Numbered from the stretch's first letter, positions 16,683-25,938 are shown. The stretch: 29,856 nt of DNA from Chrysochromulina tobinii (GCA_001275005.1 JWZX01003252.1:1-29856), one strand, 5' to 3'. Numbers and translations: made by a program. The notes: a model not told the origin generated them from the letters alone.

Positions 16683-17729
16683 TCACGCCTCGCTGTTGGG
16701 CGACTCGCACGACTCATTTGCGTCGGCTCCTTCTGACAAGGCGCGCGGCGACGCGGCCGCACCGACCTCAGACGCTGAAAGCTGCAGCCGGACCACGACT
16801 GGGCTGATGGAGGCGACCTTGCGAAATATTTCCCCCATGCCACTGTTGTACCCTTTGCTAGCCCGGTCGGTGCACATGGGCCCGTACTCGCTCTCGTCCT
16901 GAAATTGGACGCCGCCGGGCGCGTGCCGCATGCGTCCGGGCTGCGCAACGAAGCTGGACGCCGCCGTGAGCACCGCGTTGCTGCCGTCGGCCGTGGGCGC
17001 GTCGTCGACAGCATCAAAGAACATGCCGATGATGGGATAGCCGTGGTCCGAGAGGTACGCGCCGATGAGCTTGCCGTCGGCATCGCAGCGAACCTCAGGC
17101 GCCTCGCGCTCGAGCGTCGTCGGCCCGCGATCGTAGAAGGGCTGCGTGAACGACTCCTTAAGCTTAGCCGGGTGGTCGCATGGGTTGCCAACGACCGCCC
17201 AATGGTACTGGCGGACCTCGCCACCTGCAAGGGTAACGTTGCGCGTGTCGACGCGAATAAAGTCCTGAGTATCGCACACGCACGGCCAGCAGCAGTAGTA
17301 CATGTATCCGAGCCGCGTGCCACCGCCGACGAGCGGAAGGCGCAGCCTGTAGCGCGTGTAGTCTCCTGGCCGCGTCGGTGAGCCAGAGACGACACAGAAG
17401 CCAGAGAACATCAGCTCGAGTGTGGACGCCGTCAGCTGCTCGGAGCGGTCGAAGATGTATGCCGACCACAGATGTGAAGCAGCACTGCGAGCAGCAGAGG
17501 GCGAACCCGCAGCATGTGTGAGCACTGTGCAAGCCAGATAGCATGTGTGAGAAGTTTGCAGAGCATGTGCGTACTTGCGATTGCCATGCTTGAAAATCTG
17601 ACTGTACTCACGATGGAGGTCCTGTACAGTCTTTGGCTGCCATCGGGGCACGACCGACCAATGTTGCGCGTGTACGCACGCGGCGACCGCGAGGATGCGA
17701 TACAAGTACCGCCAGGATGGTCCGGACAT
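16683..17729 (-). CDS. Secreted or luminal Cys-cluster protein, family not recognised
   Basis: The 348-aa product begins with a likely signal peptide (YLYRILAVAACVHA, cleavage near residue 21). The core carries GFCVVSGSP (110-118), then a compact cysteine cluster CCWPCVC (146-152) followed by DTQDFIRVDT, and GNPCDHP (181-187). CWPC is a CxxC pair, so a redox or metal role is possible, but I do not recognise the family. The frame extends upstream only to a GTG at 17798. The first ATG is 17729, and the signal peptide supports it. A strong donor-like GTGAGTACAG starts at 17611 on this strand. An in-frame 87-bp intron to an acceptor at 17525 would remove a lower-quality segment, so the spliced form may differ. 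The gene diverges from the 831-aa gene. Confidence 0.72.
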   Translation of the reverse strand: MSGPSWRYLYRILAVAACVHAQHWSVVPRWQPKTVQDLHREYSQIFKHGNRKYAHALQTSHTCYLACTVLTHAAGSPSAARSAASHLWSAYIFDRSEQLTASTLELMFSGFCVVSGSPTRPGDYTRYRLRLPLVGGGTRLGYMYYCCWPCVCDTQDFIRVDTRNVTLAGGEVRQYHWAVVGNPCDHPAKLKESFTQPFYDRGPTTLEREAPEVRCDADGKLIGAYLSDHGYPIIGMFFDAVDDAPTADGSNAVLTAASSFVAQPGRMRHAPGGVQFQDESEYGPMCTDRASKGYNSGMGEIFRKVASISPVVVRLQLSASEVGAAASPRALSEGADANESCESPNSEA

Positions 17730-17865
17730 TTCCGAAGGAAGTTCCAGGAAATTGTCATCGACAGACGGCACCGTGAGCAGCGATGACTTACGCTCCACGG
17801 ACTCCCACTCGATCTCGTAGTATTAACCGGCTGTTCATACTTTGTGACGGCTTCACATTGGTCCG
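17730..17865. promoter_or_regulatory. Short divergent promoter (Cys-cluster protein / 831-aa protein)
   Basis: The 136-bp spacer between two start codons must contain both 5' UTRs and promoters. No TATA element or strong palindrome is visible. Confidence 0.4.
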
Positions 17866-20361
17866 ATGCGCCGTCAGCACGCCATGAACGCGCAGCGGCT
17901 CATCGCTGCCAGCCCGGGTCCAATGGACATCGACACGCTGCAGCAGTGGGAGCATGCGGCCGAGCCGCCGGCGTTGCCCTCACCCGGCGCGTGCTTCGGC
18001 AGCTACATGAGCCTGCGAGAGCAGTACCTCGAACAGCTTCGCTATCTGCAGTCTCCGACAAAGCCGCCACTCGTCGACGATGGCAACGTGGCCGGTACGG
18101 GCTGCTGCGGCGTGGTGCAAGGCGCCAGTGGCCAGCCACGACAGCGGCCATCCTCGGCCACAACAGACGCGCGACGACGATCCACGCTTGAGCGGCCATC
18201 GTCGGCCCCACCGCCACACGCCGCAAGCGGACAGATGCAGCAGCAGCACGAGCCGAGCATGATCTCGCCCACAAGGTCGCCAATGCAGATGCAGCTCGGC
18301 GGCTCACAACAGCTCGGTGGAGACCTCAAGACCGTTGGGGTGGACCGCGTGTTTTCTCTCACAGAGGGCATACGCTCGTGTGGTGGTGCGAACACGTGTG
18401 GGGCGGGCACTCTCACAGAGGGCATACGCTCGTGTGGTGGTGCGAACACGTGTGGGGCGGGCACTCAGCGCCAGGCGCGCCACATGGCCACCCTCCATCA
18501 GTCGAAGACGCGCGCCGCGCGGCAGCTTGTCCGTGCGGCGCTTGCCACTTCCCAGGCCGCTCGCTCACGCACGCCACGCCCGCCCAAAGCGGAAACGCAA
18601 CAATTGGAAACGTACTGCAGCATGCCGTCTCACATTCCTTCCGGTAGCCAGAGTTTCTGCGAGGCGGCCGTGATTCGGGCCGCGGCTTTGCACGTGGACG
18701 ATGCGGCCGCCGGCTTGCAGCCTGCAGCCTCGAGGGCCAGGGCACCGCCGGCGCCGCCGGTGGCGCCACCGCCCCCTTTCTCAGCACGCTATGTGTCCCC
18801 GCCGGTGATGAGCGTGATGTTGGACGAGGCGATGTTGGACGAGGCAACGTTGAACGAGGCGAGTGCCACGTCCCTCGCCGGAGCGTGCTGCCAGGGGGTG
18901 AGCTACCTGTCGACTGGCGCCGTGGTGCCTGAGGCGAAGGCCGAGGCACCATCGAGCGCTGCGCCATCCAGCGCTGCGCCCTCGGGGACGACGGAGAAGA
19001 CCCTTGCGCTCGCCACAGCGCTCGAAGCAGTCACAGCAGTCACAGAGATGGAGGAGGCCGTTCCCCGTGCGGCGCAGCCAGCCCAGGGCTCCTCGCCTCG
19101 GATGCCGCCACGCATGGCCCTTGGCCCAGCTGGCTTGGCAGCGGGCGAGCTGGTCGCGGCCGCTCCGCCGCTCGTGCACGTGCGGATCCCGGAGGTTGCC
19201 CCGGAGGTTGCCACGTCACAGGCCGGCGACAAGGCGGCGCTGTCGCGAGCGGCACCTGCCTATTTTGGGGCGCCGTCGAGAGCGCCGTCACGGGCGAGCA
19301 TCGCACCGCCCTCATCCGAGGCATCAGGCGACCAGCGCGACCTTTTGGCGGCCGCTGCGGCGTCGGCTGTGGCCGCCTCAGGCCAAGCCCTGTTCTCGAT
19401 CGCTGAGCTGCTTGGTCCCTGGCCGGTAGATGGTCGCGGCAAGGGCACCCGCTCATCGGGCGGTGGCGGCGCGGCGGCCTCGGCGGCAGGCGCACGCGCC
19501 GGCTGCGCGGCTGGCTTTCCGGGACGCGGGCTGCCGACGGCGATGGCGGACGTTAATGCGGCAGCCTGTGCGCACGACCGGCAGCAGATGCTACGACGGC
19601 AGCCACACGCGGGCGTTGTGACACGTGCTGCTTTCGTGATGGTCGGCTCGCCGTGCGGGGCTGGCGGGAGCCAGACCGCGGGTCAGGCCCAATGGCGGCG
19701 CGCGCCGAGGCACCGGACGGCGCCAAAGCCCGCGGCGGCGTTTGTCATGGCGGCAGACGGCGCTCGATACGGCGCCTCCTCCAACGCGCACTGGCCTGAT
19801 GCAGGTGGCGCTGCTGCACGTGCACCACCTGCAGGGGTGACGGGGCTCGCGGCGGTTGCGTACCGGCAGTGGGGGCAGCACCCGTCCCAGCGGGGGCACG
19901 GCCGCGACCTCTGTGTCGGCAGCATGCAGCCCGCATCCCAAGGAGCCACCGCCGCTGCCGGGGCCTTCTCTGCCTCGCCGCCGCCGCAGACGTCGGCACC
20001 TCAGGACGCTCAGGACGACGCGCAGCCGTCGTCGTCGACTACAGCGATCGTGCCCGCGCACCGCTCGGCGCCGAGCCTGCGAAGCTGTTGCCGCCGACCG
20101 TCATGGGAGAGGCCGATGCAGCAGGGTGCCGGGTCGCCAAGGAGAGCATCCTCGCAAGCGTCCTCGCCCCCCAGCACTGACCACGACTGCCGGCTGCGCA
20201 TCGACCTGACGCTGGGTGCATGCGGATCGAACTCGCCCTATGGCGCTCTCCCGCGCAAGCAGGCTGCGCAGGAGCGCGGAGCAGCACCCATGACTGCGGG
20301 CATCGGCTCGCGCGCACGCCATTTGGCGGGCGTCAGGTTGGACCCTACAGTTCCGAGTTAA
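17866..20361 (+). CDS. Large disordered Ala/Pro/Ser-rich protein with tandem repeats
   Basis: The 831-aa open frame shows no recognised domain. It is rich in Ala, Ser, Pro, Gln and Gly and probably mostly disordered. The N-terminus (MSLREQYLEQLRYLQSP, about 46-62) is the most ordered-looking part. Many short duplications are visible: a perfect 18-residue tandem repeat (LTEGIRSCGGANTCGAGT, 165-200), MLDEAMLDEATLNEA, SSAAPSSAAPS and EVAPEVA. Genuine ATGs are present at 17866 and six codons later. Third positions are GC-rich, as in neighbouring genes, and the frame is the longest of the six across 2.5 kb. These points favour a real gene, although high GC lengthens chance frames. Function is unknown. 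Confidence 0.65.
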   Translation: MRRQHAMNAQRLIAASPGPMDIDTLQQWEHAAEPPALPSPGACFGSYMSLREQYLEQLRYLQSPTKPPLVDDGNVAGTGCCGVVQGASGQPRQRPSSATTDARRRSTLERPSSAPPPHAASGQMQQQHEPSMISPTRSPMQMQLGGSQQLGGDLKTVGVDRVFSLTEGIRSCGGANTCGAGTLTEGIRSCGGANTCGAGTQRQARHMATLHQSKTRAARQLVRAALATSQAARSRTPRPPKAETQQLETYCSMPSHIPSGSQSFCEAAVIRAAALHVDDAAAGLQPAASRARAPPAPPVAPPPPFSARYVSPPVMSVMLDEAMLDEATLNEASATSLAGACCQGVSYLSTGAVVPEAKAEAPSSAAPSSAAPSGTTEKTLALATALEAVTAVTEMEEAVPRAAQPAQGSSPRMPPRMALGPAGLAAGELVAAAPPLVHVRIPEVAPEVATSQAGDKAALSRAAPAYFGAPSRAPSRASIAPPSSEASGDQRDLLAAAAASAVAASGQALFSIAELLGPWPVDGRGKGTRSSGGGGAAASAAGARAGCAAGFPGRGLPTAMADVNAAACAHDRQQMLRRQPHAGVVTRAAFVMVGSPCGAGGSQTAGQAQWRRAPRHRTAPKPAAAFVMAADGARYGASSNAHWPDAGGAAARAPPAGVTGLAAVAYRQWGQHPSQRGHGRDLCVGSMQPASQGATAAAGAFSASPPPQTSAPQDAQDDAQPSSSTTAIVPAHRSAPSLRSCCRRPSWERPMQQGAGSPRRASSQASSPPSTDHDCRLRIDLTLGACGSNSPYGALPRKQAAQERGAAPMTAGIGSRARHLAGVRLDPTVPS
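18358..18465 (+). repeat. Perfect 54-bp tandem duplication
   Basis: Copies 18358-18411 and 18412-18465 are identical base for base, including third codon positions. They encode two copies of an 18-residue unit with two cysteines. Absence of any synonymous difference points to a recent duplication or an assembly duplication. Confidence 0.97.
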
Positions 20362-21412
20362 GCTTTACGCACCGCACCACTGGGCGCAGATTGCAGAGAT
20401 GGGGCGGCCGTCCGGCGCGCGGCTCAACGAACTACCGAAGCGCACGGCCCAGGGGGCCGGCGTCTGGCTCTGCCTCTGTGGCGCCTGGTCCGGTCTGTAG
20501 CGGCCATCTCGGGTCCGCTGCCTAACCGCTGCCGGGGCGCGTCGTGTGTGCGGGGCTGGGGCGTCGTGGGGTTCCGGTCTCGGCACTCCGCGGGTGACAA
20601 GCGGGTGACCGGAGGTGACAGGGTGCGGGGGCGGTGCCTCTCGGCGCCAGGACGCCCGCGCCCCGAACGCGACGCCGGGACACCGGCACGTACGTCCTTA
20701 ACCGCTTATCAGCCGGGGTAGCTCGGGACGGCGACACGGCGTACACGCGCCGCCGAGGTAAGTTTCAAGGTAAGTTCTAGTTTTTCGTAGTATCCGGATA
20801 CCGCTACGCGCTACGCGGACTGCCGGGACACCGTTGCCGACTCTACCGTCAAACCGCACGGGTCCGACCACACCACCACCATGGCCACCACGCGGCCGGA
20901 CCGCGGTGACCGCTGACCCGTGTACCGGACCACAGACGCCGCACATCGATCCGGATACTTCCGGGTACTTGGTCTTGGAAATACCGCTTCCCGCGCGCGG
21001 GTCGTTCGGGGAGCGCTATCGCCTCCGTATCGGACGTAGATCGGCGAGTTGGATGATTTACACGGTTCTGATTGGCGAGAAAGAGATGCGGATTCGTTGT
21101 ACATGATCTGTACGGCGTAAGTACGTAGCGGCCGGAGCCGTGAGCATGGCGCCTGGGTGGCCTGGACCGCGGCTCGCCCAACGGCCTTCTGAAGCGCTCT
21201 TTGCCGAACATGCCACCCACATGCCTGAGCGCCACATGCCCACGAAGTCGAATCGCCTGGACAGCAGCATACTCAGAGTGGGAAACCACACAACCCCATA
21301 GCTCCTCCTCACCTCTCGAGCAGGCTCATCGGGAGGAGGTTCCAACCACATGACGGCAGGTGGCCGATCTCGGCTCGAGCGCCGTAGCGAGCGTCGTGAC
21401 CCGGTGCGGCCG
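20362..21412. other. Longest convergent intergenic region
   Basis: This 1051-bp gap separates the 831-aa gene from the leftward split EF-hand gene. No frame shows a recognisable domain. The sequence is CpG-rich and dotted with ATCCGGATAC-like words (CCGGATACC near 20793, CCGGATACT near 20950). It has an AT-richer patch at about 20757-20802. No tRNA or snRNA was recognised. Confidence 0.5.
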
Positions 21413-22974
21413 CTATGTATCTGGTGTGCTGTCACCTGAATTGCTGCGTATCCTGCCCGGTCGAGCGTGCTTCTCCCCCAGGCTGCTGCTTGTGTGCGTC
21501 TTCTTCATCGGCCGTACGCCACTGTTGTTGCCTACGGTGATGAGCCGCCCGTCGCTACTGCTGCCTGCCCTGCTCCGGGCCTCAGCCTGCTGCATCTGCT
21601 TGCTGTTGGGCACCTTCCAGCAGGACATGGCCTTGAAGGCCCGCATGCTGACGCGGCCGTCGTCGTCGACCCCGTCCACCTCACTCAGGAGCGAATCACA
21701 CTCCTCTCTGGACAAAGGATGGCTGCCAAGGTTCGTCAATTGATCGCGCACGAAGCTCAGGTCTAACATGCCTGAGCCGTCTCTGTCTAGGACTGCAAAG
21801 GCCTCGTCAAGCTCTGCGTCGCCGCGACCCTCGCGTAGCATGTTCGATGCCAGAATGGACACGAACTCGTCAAACTCAATCTGCCGGACGGGGCACAGGC
21901 GCACACACTCGGTGAGAGGGCAGCCGGCACAGCCTACACGCGACGAAGGCACTGCCACTGGCGCCGCCGCCCATCGCACGCCGCTGTGCTGTCGCTTGGG
22001 CCATGGAGCCGGCGCTTGTGGCTGCCAGCAGGATTGTCGTTGCCATCAGACGCTGCCACTGCGCCGTACTACGTCACACTGGCAGCGTGAGGCTGCCGGG
22101 AGATCGCTGGGAGGTCGCTAGCTCGTGCATGCTTGCGCACCATGCCGTTGCCGTCGGCATCGACGGAGGCGATCAGCTGCTTGATCTCATCAGCGGTGAG
22201 CTTTACGCCTACGTCCCTCATCACCGTTCGGATCTCCTTTGGATTAATGTGCCCGTCGCCGTCCACATCTGCGAGCCACACAGTCCGAGCGCACGTGCTC
22301 AGAAGAAGAGAGTGGACTCTTGCGGACCCTGGCAGCCGCAGCCGCAGCTCCACAGCCGCAGCTCTGCAGCCGCAGCTCTTCAGCCGCAGCTCTTCAGCCG
22401 CAGCCGCAGCCGCGGTCGCAGCCGTGCTCAGAACCGCCCTGCAGCCACGCTGCAGCCGCCGCCATGCTGCAGCCGCCACGCTGCAGTAGCCACCATGCTG
22501 CAGCAGCTCGAGCGCGGATGCTACGAGGCGCCAACCCGTCACCGCGCTCGCATTCTGTGAGACGGCTGCACCAATGTGACGCAGCGCCCATCTCCCGCCG
22601 AACACAGCTCAAACGGAGTGGCACGCACCGAATTTGATAAAGGACGTATGGATCTCCACTAATTGAGCTGGCGAAAGCAAAGGCAGCCAAGGATTCGTTG
22701 GGTTGATGAATCGGACTGCCAGCGGTGCAGGACAGCACGACATGTCAGTAGTGCCACTAAAGCGCGACGTTCGAGAGAGTGGAGCAGCTCTGGCAGCATG
22801 CTGGGCACCAGCTCTACAGGCGGCACGGCGGCTGCACTCACTCGGTGGCGTGTACTCGATCTTCAGAATATCTGGTAGTGGCGGTCCTCGTATCGGATCG
22901 GGCCTATCTGGATGTGGCCGGTTGCGAGGCTCAGGCGCCACTTTTGCTGCTGGGGTGGATGGAAAACATCCCAT
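21413..22974 (-). CDS. Four-exon EF-hand protein with MGC lipidation motif
   Basis: Proposed model: complement(join(21413..21880, 22141..22268, 22629..22715, 22842..22974)), 271 aa. Introns are 126, 360 and 260 bp in gene order. All are GT-AG (donors GTGAGT, GTGCGT, GTGCGC; acceptors GGCAG, CGCAG, GGCAG) and all preserve frame. Splicing restores two canonical EF-hands that are broken in the genomic frames: loop 74-85 (DVDGDGHINPKE), whose first Asp codon is split by an intron, and loop 110-121 (DADGNGMIEFDE), split after position 7. SPAQLVEIHTSFIKF before hand 1 matches the calmodulin/centrin entering helix. Hand 3 (148-159) lacks Glu12 and hand 4 (186-197) has lost ligands 1 and 12. The start MGCFPS offers Gly2 for myristoylation and Cys3 for palmitoylation, as in CBL and CDPK proteins. 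The C-terminal 65 residues are disordered. The 126-bp intron is the least certain part. Confidence 0.82.
22332..22508. repeat. CAGCCGCAGC-type degenerate repeat inside an intron
   Basis: Units of CAGCCGCAGCTCT and relatives recur with drift across about 180 bp, including CTGCAGCCGC and CATGCTGCAGC variants. The tract lies wholly in the proposed 360-bp intron of the EF-hand gene. It explains spurious Ala- and Gln-rich frames on both strands. Confidence 0.85.
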
Positions 22975-23252
22975 TCTACCGTTCTCCGTACGGACCCCTG
23001 CAGCCGCGCCGATGCGCGCGGTGAGCGGGACCACGACCCTGTCAGGCGGGGGGTGCGCTGGGTGTCAGCACGGCGAGCTACCAGACAGAAGGAGGTCAGC
23101 CGTTCCATGAAAACAGAAGCTCTGTTTTCTGCTATGAATACTTTGAATTCTCACTCCGGATGCGTTTCCGTGTCGAATTGTAAACATTGGCTGTGAACGC
23201 TGGAAACGTACTTTGGTGTTGATGGAATGATTTCTTCGCACGCCATGAGCCA
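22975..23252. promoter_or_regulatory. Divergent promoter region (EF-hand / DnaJ)
   Basis: The 278-bp gap between the EF-hand and J-protein start codons has an AT-richer half at about 23100-23240. No definite core element is visible. Short frames here are not credible genes. Confidence 0.4.
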
Positions 23253-24053
23253 ATGAACCCTCGAGCTTTTCTGCTCAACGTACTCGTCCTTCTGGCGCAC
23301 GCTGCGTCCGGAGCCGCCGCCGGCACACTCTACGATGAGCTGGAAATAAGTCCGGACGCAACTCCAAAGCAAGTCCGCGAGGCTTTCAGGAGACTCGCAC
23401 TGAAGCACCACCCAGACAAGGCCCGATTCGCAGATTCCACCGCGCGTTTCATACGCATCTCCGAGGCGTACGACACGCTCAGCAGCCCGGAGAAGCGGGC
23501 GAGCTATGACGCCACGTCACGGCGTCATTCATTTGGCAGCCATAGCAGTGGTGGCAGCGGCAGCGGCAGCAGCAGGGGCGGCGGCAGCGGCGCAGAGCAT
23601 ACATACGCCTACCACCCGTTCTCATTCACCTTCAGCCTCAAGGATGCCTTAGCCACCTTTGAGCGCTTCATCGCCGATAAGCTCCCGGGCGCTCTCGGCG
23701 AGCGGTACCAGCTGGCCAAGACCGCGCTTTCGGCGTGGCCCGGGTTCGAGATGCCGCTGCCCGAGCTGCTGCAAAGTCGCATAATGCGCGAGACCCTGGA
23801 CAGCGTCGACTGGGTGGCCCTCGGTACGTCGGCCGAGCATGCACTTCGAAGAGCATTTGGAACGGACGACGGTGGCGTCAATTGGCTGAAGGTCGCTGGT
23901 GCGTCGGCGGCTGGCGCAACGGCGGTGGCCTCCGCGCTCGATGCAATTGACGACGGGAACCGCACTGCGACCTTGCTAGAAATTGGGTCCAAGGCGCTCT
24001 CCTGGCTACACAAGGCGGGCGCATCCTACGGGCAGCCGAAGGAAGAGGCGTAG
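23253..24053 (+). CDS. J-domain (DnaJ/Hsp40) co-chaperone with signal peptide
   Basis: The 266-aa protein stimulates an Hsp70 partner, probably in the ER lumen or a related secretory or plastid compartment. Residues 1-23 form a signal peptide (FLLNVLVLLAHAASGAAA). The J domain follows at once (about 25-90), with LYDELEISPDATPKQV, FRRLALKHHPDKA carrying the essential HPD at 53-55, and ISEAYDTLSSPEKRASYD. A Gly/Ser/His linker (about 95-120) leads to a helical C-terminal region of about 140 residues with no zinc-finger motif. It is therefore a type B/C-like J protein, resembling short ER J proteins such as ERdj4. No KDEL-like retrieval signal is present (ends PKEEA). It lies 144 bp upstream of the WW protein gene, same strand. 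Confidence 0.9.
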   Translation: MNPRAFLLNVLVLLAHAASGAAAGTLYDELEISPDATPKQVREAFRRLALKHHPDKARFADSTARFIRISEAYDTLSSPEKRASYDATSRRHSFGSHSSGGSGSGSSRGGGSGAEHTYAYHPFSFTFSLKDALATFERFIADKLPGALGERYQLAKTALSAWPGFEMPLPELLQSRIMRETLDSVDWVALGTSAEHALRRAFGTDDGGVNWLKVAGASAAGATAVASALDAIDDGNRTATLLEIGSKALSWLHKAGASYGQPKEEA

Positions 24054-24069
24054 GACACGCTTCCAGCCA

Positions 24070-24083
24070 GTGTGCGCGCACAC
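24070..24083. promoter_or_regulatory. 14-bp palindrome GTGTGCGCGCACAC
   Basis: A perfect self-complementary 14-mer lies in the 144-bp gap between the DnaJ and WW genes. It shares its GTGTG/CACAC half-sites with the 16-bp palindrome at 14612-14627. It could be a factor site for the downstream gene or a small terminator hairpin. Confidence 0.3.
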
Positions 24084-24197
24084 ATTGAGAGGTAAACGCA
24101 AACCGGCGTGTGTTTGTTTTCACAGTCCTTGTCCCAAAAGCCAGCACCGCCTTGGCATTCGTGACGTCGCCGTCCGTCATCGTGGCACCGGTCACGC

Positions 24198-25091
24198 ATG
24201 CTCGCGAAAAAGAAGAAGCAGCTGAAAGCTGCTGCGACCGCTGTCTATGCGATAGGTCAGATGGCGAAGGGCGCCTCTGAGGCCGCCACTCCAATCAAAG
24301 ACCGGCCGTTGCTCCACCGGCTGCTGGAGGACGGAATGGTCCTCATCATGCTGGTTTGCTTGCTCGGCGTGCTGTGGTTAGACCTACACCTGCCCGCCTG
24401 GTTCGCGGCGTGGCTCCGCTCGCTGCCTGATGGCGCTCGGGGGTTCCTCCTCTTCGTAGAAATTGGAGGCGTCCTTGCCGCAGTGCATTTGGGCATTGCC
24501 GCTGTCGTTGGTGACGGGCACGATGAAGACAAAGCCGGCTGGATGCCACATATTGATGAGGAAGAGAGTGCGGCGCTCGAGAGCGACCGCGAGCTCGATG
24601 TTGGGGCAGCGGCGGTCGCCGGTCCAGCAGCTCTGCCTGACGGCTGGGTCGAGGAGGTGGCCTCCTCGGGCGAGCCTTGCTTCCGCAACGTGCACACGCA
24701 CGAGCAGACGTGGGTGCGGCCGCTGGCGACGCAGCTACAGCTCGAAGACACCAATGCGAGCGTGCGAGTCGAGGACCGCACGCGTCTCCTCGAGGATCGC
24801 GTGGCCGCGCTCAGCGCGGCGCTCGATGGTTTGCGAGAGAAGACGAGCGACGTGGCAGAGGCGACGGGCGCCGCCCCGGCGCAGACGGTGTTGCCTTTGG
24901 CGCAGCGGCTGCCCGCGCCTGGCGCTGCGAGCGCTGCTGCTGGCGGCGCCGTCGGCGAGCAGTTGATCGCCGCCGCGACCGAAGAGCTCCTCCTCGCGCA
25001 CGAGCTGCTGGCGCAAGCACGGGCCTCTACGGCCGGGCGCGGAGCACCGACGGCCTCAGCACCATCCTCAGACTCTATTCAGGACATTTGA
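24198..25091 (+). CDS. Two-helix membrane protein with WW domain and coiled coil
   Basis: The 297-aa protein starts with a lysine-rich segment and has two hydrophobic helices (about 46-66 and 82-104), giving a probable hairpin in a membrane. After an acidic linker comes a WW domain at about 146-175: LPDGW, then CFRNVHTHEQTWVRP, with the two signature tryptophans (W150, W172) and the closing proline. WW domains bind proline-rich ligands such as PPxY. Residues 190-220 are heptad-like and the tail is Ala-rich. With helices N-terminal, the WW and coiled coil would face one side, probably cytosolic, as an adaptor. No named orthologue was recognised. Interestingly, proline-rich partners are abundant in this window. 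The ATG at 24198 opens the frame. Confidence 0.82.
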   Translation: MLAKKKKQLKAAATAVYAIGQMAKGASEAATPIKDRPLLHRLLEDGMVLIMLVCLLGVLWLDLHLPAWFAAWLRSLPDGARGFLLFVEIGGVLAAVHLGIAAVVGDGHDEDKAGWMPHIDEEESAALESDRELDVGAAAVAGPAALPDGWVEEVASSGEPCFRNVHTHEQTWVRPLATQLQLEDTNASVRVEDRTRLLEDRVAALSAALDGLREKTSDVAEATGAAPAQTVLPLAQRLPAPGAASAAAGGAVGEQLIAAATEELLLAHELLAQARASTAGRGAPTASAPSSDSIQDI

Positions 25092-25485
25092 GCTGATGAG
25101 ATCCTGCCCTTCGCTGCCTGCGGCTGCGCATCTGGCCGAGAGAGGGACCGTTGCCTGGGCGAGGTGTGCCTGACGTTATTCGTCCCGCCTGTGCCCCTGG
25201 CGCGCCCCCGGGTCGGGGTCCGCGCTCTGCGGGCCGTGCGCCCGGCCCGCCCGCGCCAGCCGCCACCCGGCGGCGCCGCGCTTTTCGGCTGGGGCGCGCA
25301 TTGCCTCATCGGGCGGTCGGGGGCGCGCAACAGCGTGTGCCCCGGCGGGTGCACTGCAGTGCTCGGCGCTGGCGTGCCGAGAATGCGGACTCTAGCGCGT
25401 CGGAGTAGGTACAAATAGTCTAGAGACAATTCTTGATAAACACATTTTTGGACGCGACAGCTCAGGGACCCACGCTGCGTATGAC
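25092..25485. other. Convergent intergenic region
   Basis: This 394-bp gap lies between the 3' ends of the WW protein gene and RPS12. Its core (about 25180-25390) is extremely GC-rich with several potential hairpins. AT-richer sequence at 25408-25455 borders the RPS12 3' end. Short GC-driven frames show no domain. Confidence 0.5.
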
Positions 25486-25938
25486 TCACTTGGCGAACGA
25501 ATCCTTGAGGATCTTGAGCGCGTCGCTCTCCTCGCCGAAGTCGGTGATCACAACGGACGAGCAGCCCACGACCTTGCGCGCCGTGCCTTCCTTGTCCACC
25601 TTGGCGAGGCCAACCCACTCGCCGAGCTGCTTGCCGTCCGACACCTTCATCAGGTCGACGCCGTGCTCGGCGCACAGAGCTTCGATAAGCTTGGTGTACG
25701 CCGGCTCATTGCACGACTGCGAGAGCACGCAGAGCTTCGCCTTGCCAGCATCGAGCGCCTTCGCGCACTCGTGCAGGCCGCGGCGTAGGCCGTCGTGGAT
25801 CAGCGCGTTCTTCAGCACCTTCTGGAGTGCGGTCTCGACGTCCATCGGCGCCTCGGGCGCCTCGGCCGGCACAGCCTCGCCGGCCTCGGCGGCGGGCTCC
25901 GTAGTGGGCTCCTCAGTGGTCTCCTCGTCGTCGGCCAT
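25486..25938 (-). CDS. RPS12: 40S ribosomal protein S12 (eS12)
   Basis: This 150-aa protein of the small ribosomal subunit is close to the usual eukaryotic length (about 130-145). After an acidic, Ala/Glu/Pro-rich N-terminus of about 31 residues comes the conserved body: [79 protein letters not shown]. These are hallmark eS12 segments (L7Ae-like fold). It is specific to archaea and eukaryotes, so it anchors the window as eukaryotic nuclear DNA. It starts MADDEE at 25938 in a strong context and diverges from phosphofructokinase, 422 bp away. Confidence 0.97.
   Translation of the reverse strand: MADDEETTEEPTTEPAAEAGEAVPAEAPEAPMDVETALQKVLKNALIHDGLRRGLHECAKALDAGKAKLCVLSQSCNEPAYTKLIEALCAEHGVDLMKVSDGKQLGEWVGLAKVDKEGTARKVVGCSSVVITDFGEESDALKILKDSFAK

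Noticed and set aside
16683-17798. Start of the Cys-cluster protein at 17798
   Set aside because: That codon is GTG. The ATG at 17729 begins a good signal peptide.
22320-22637. Ala/Gln-rich plus-strand frames over the CAG repeats
   Set aside because: They are products of a simple repeat lying in a supported intron of the EF-hand gene.
25079-25675. 198-aa minus-strand frame overlapping RPS12
   Set aside because: It is an alternate frame of RPS12 running into the GC-rich 3' gap, with an Arg-rich shadow composition.
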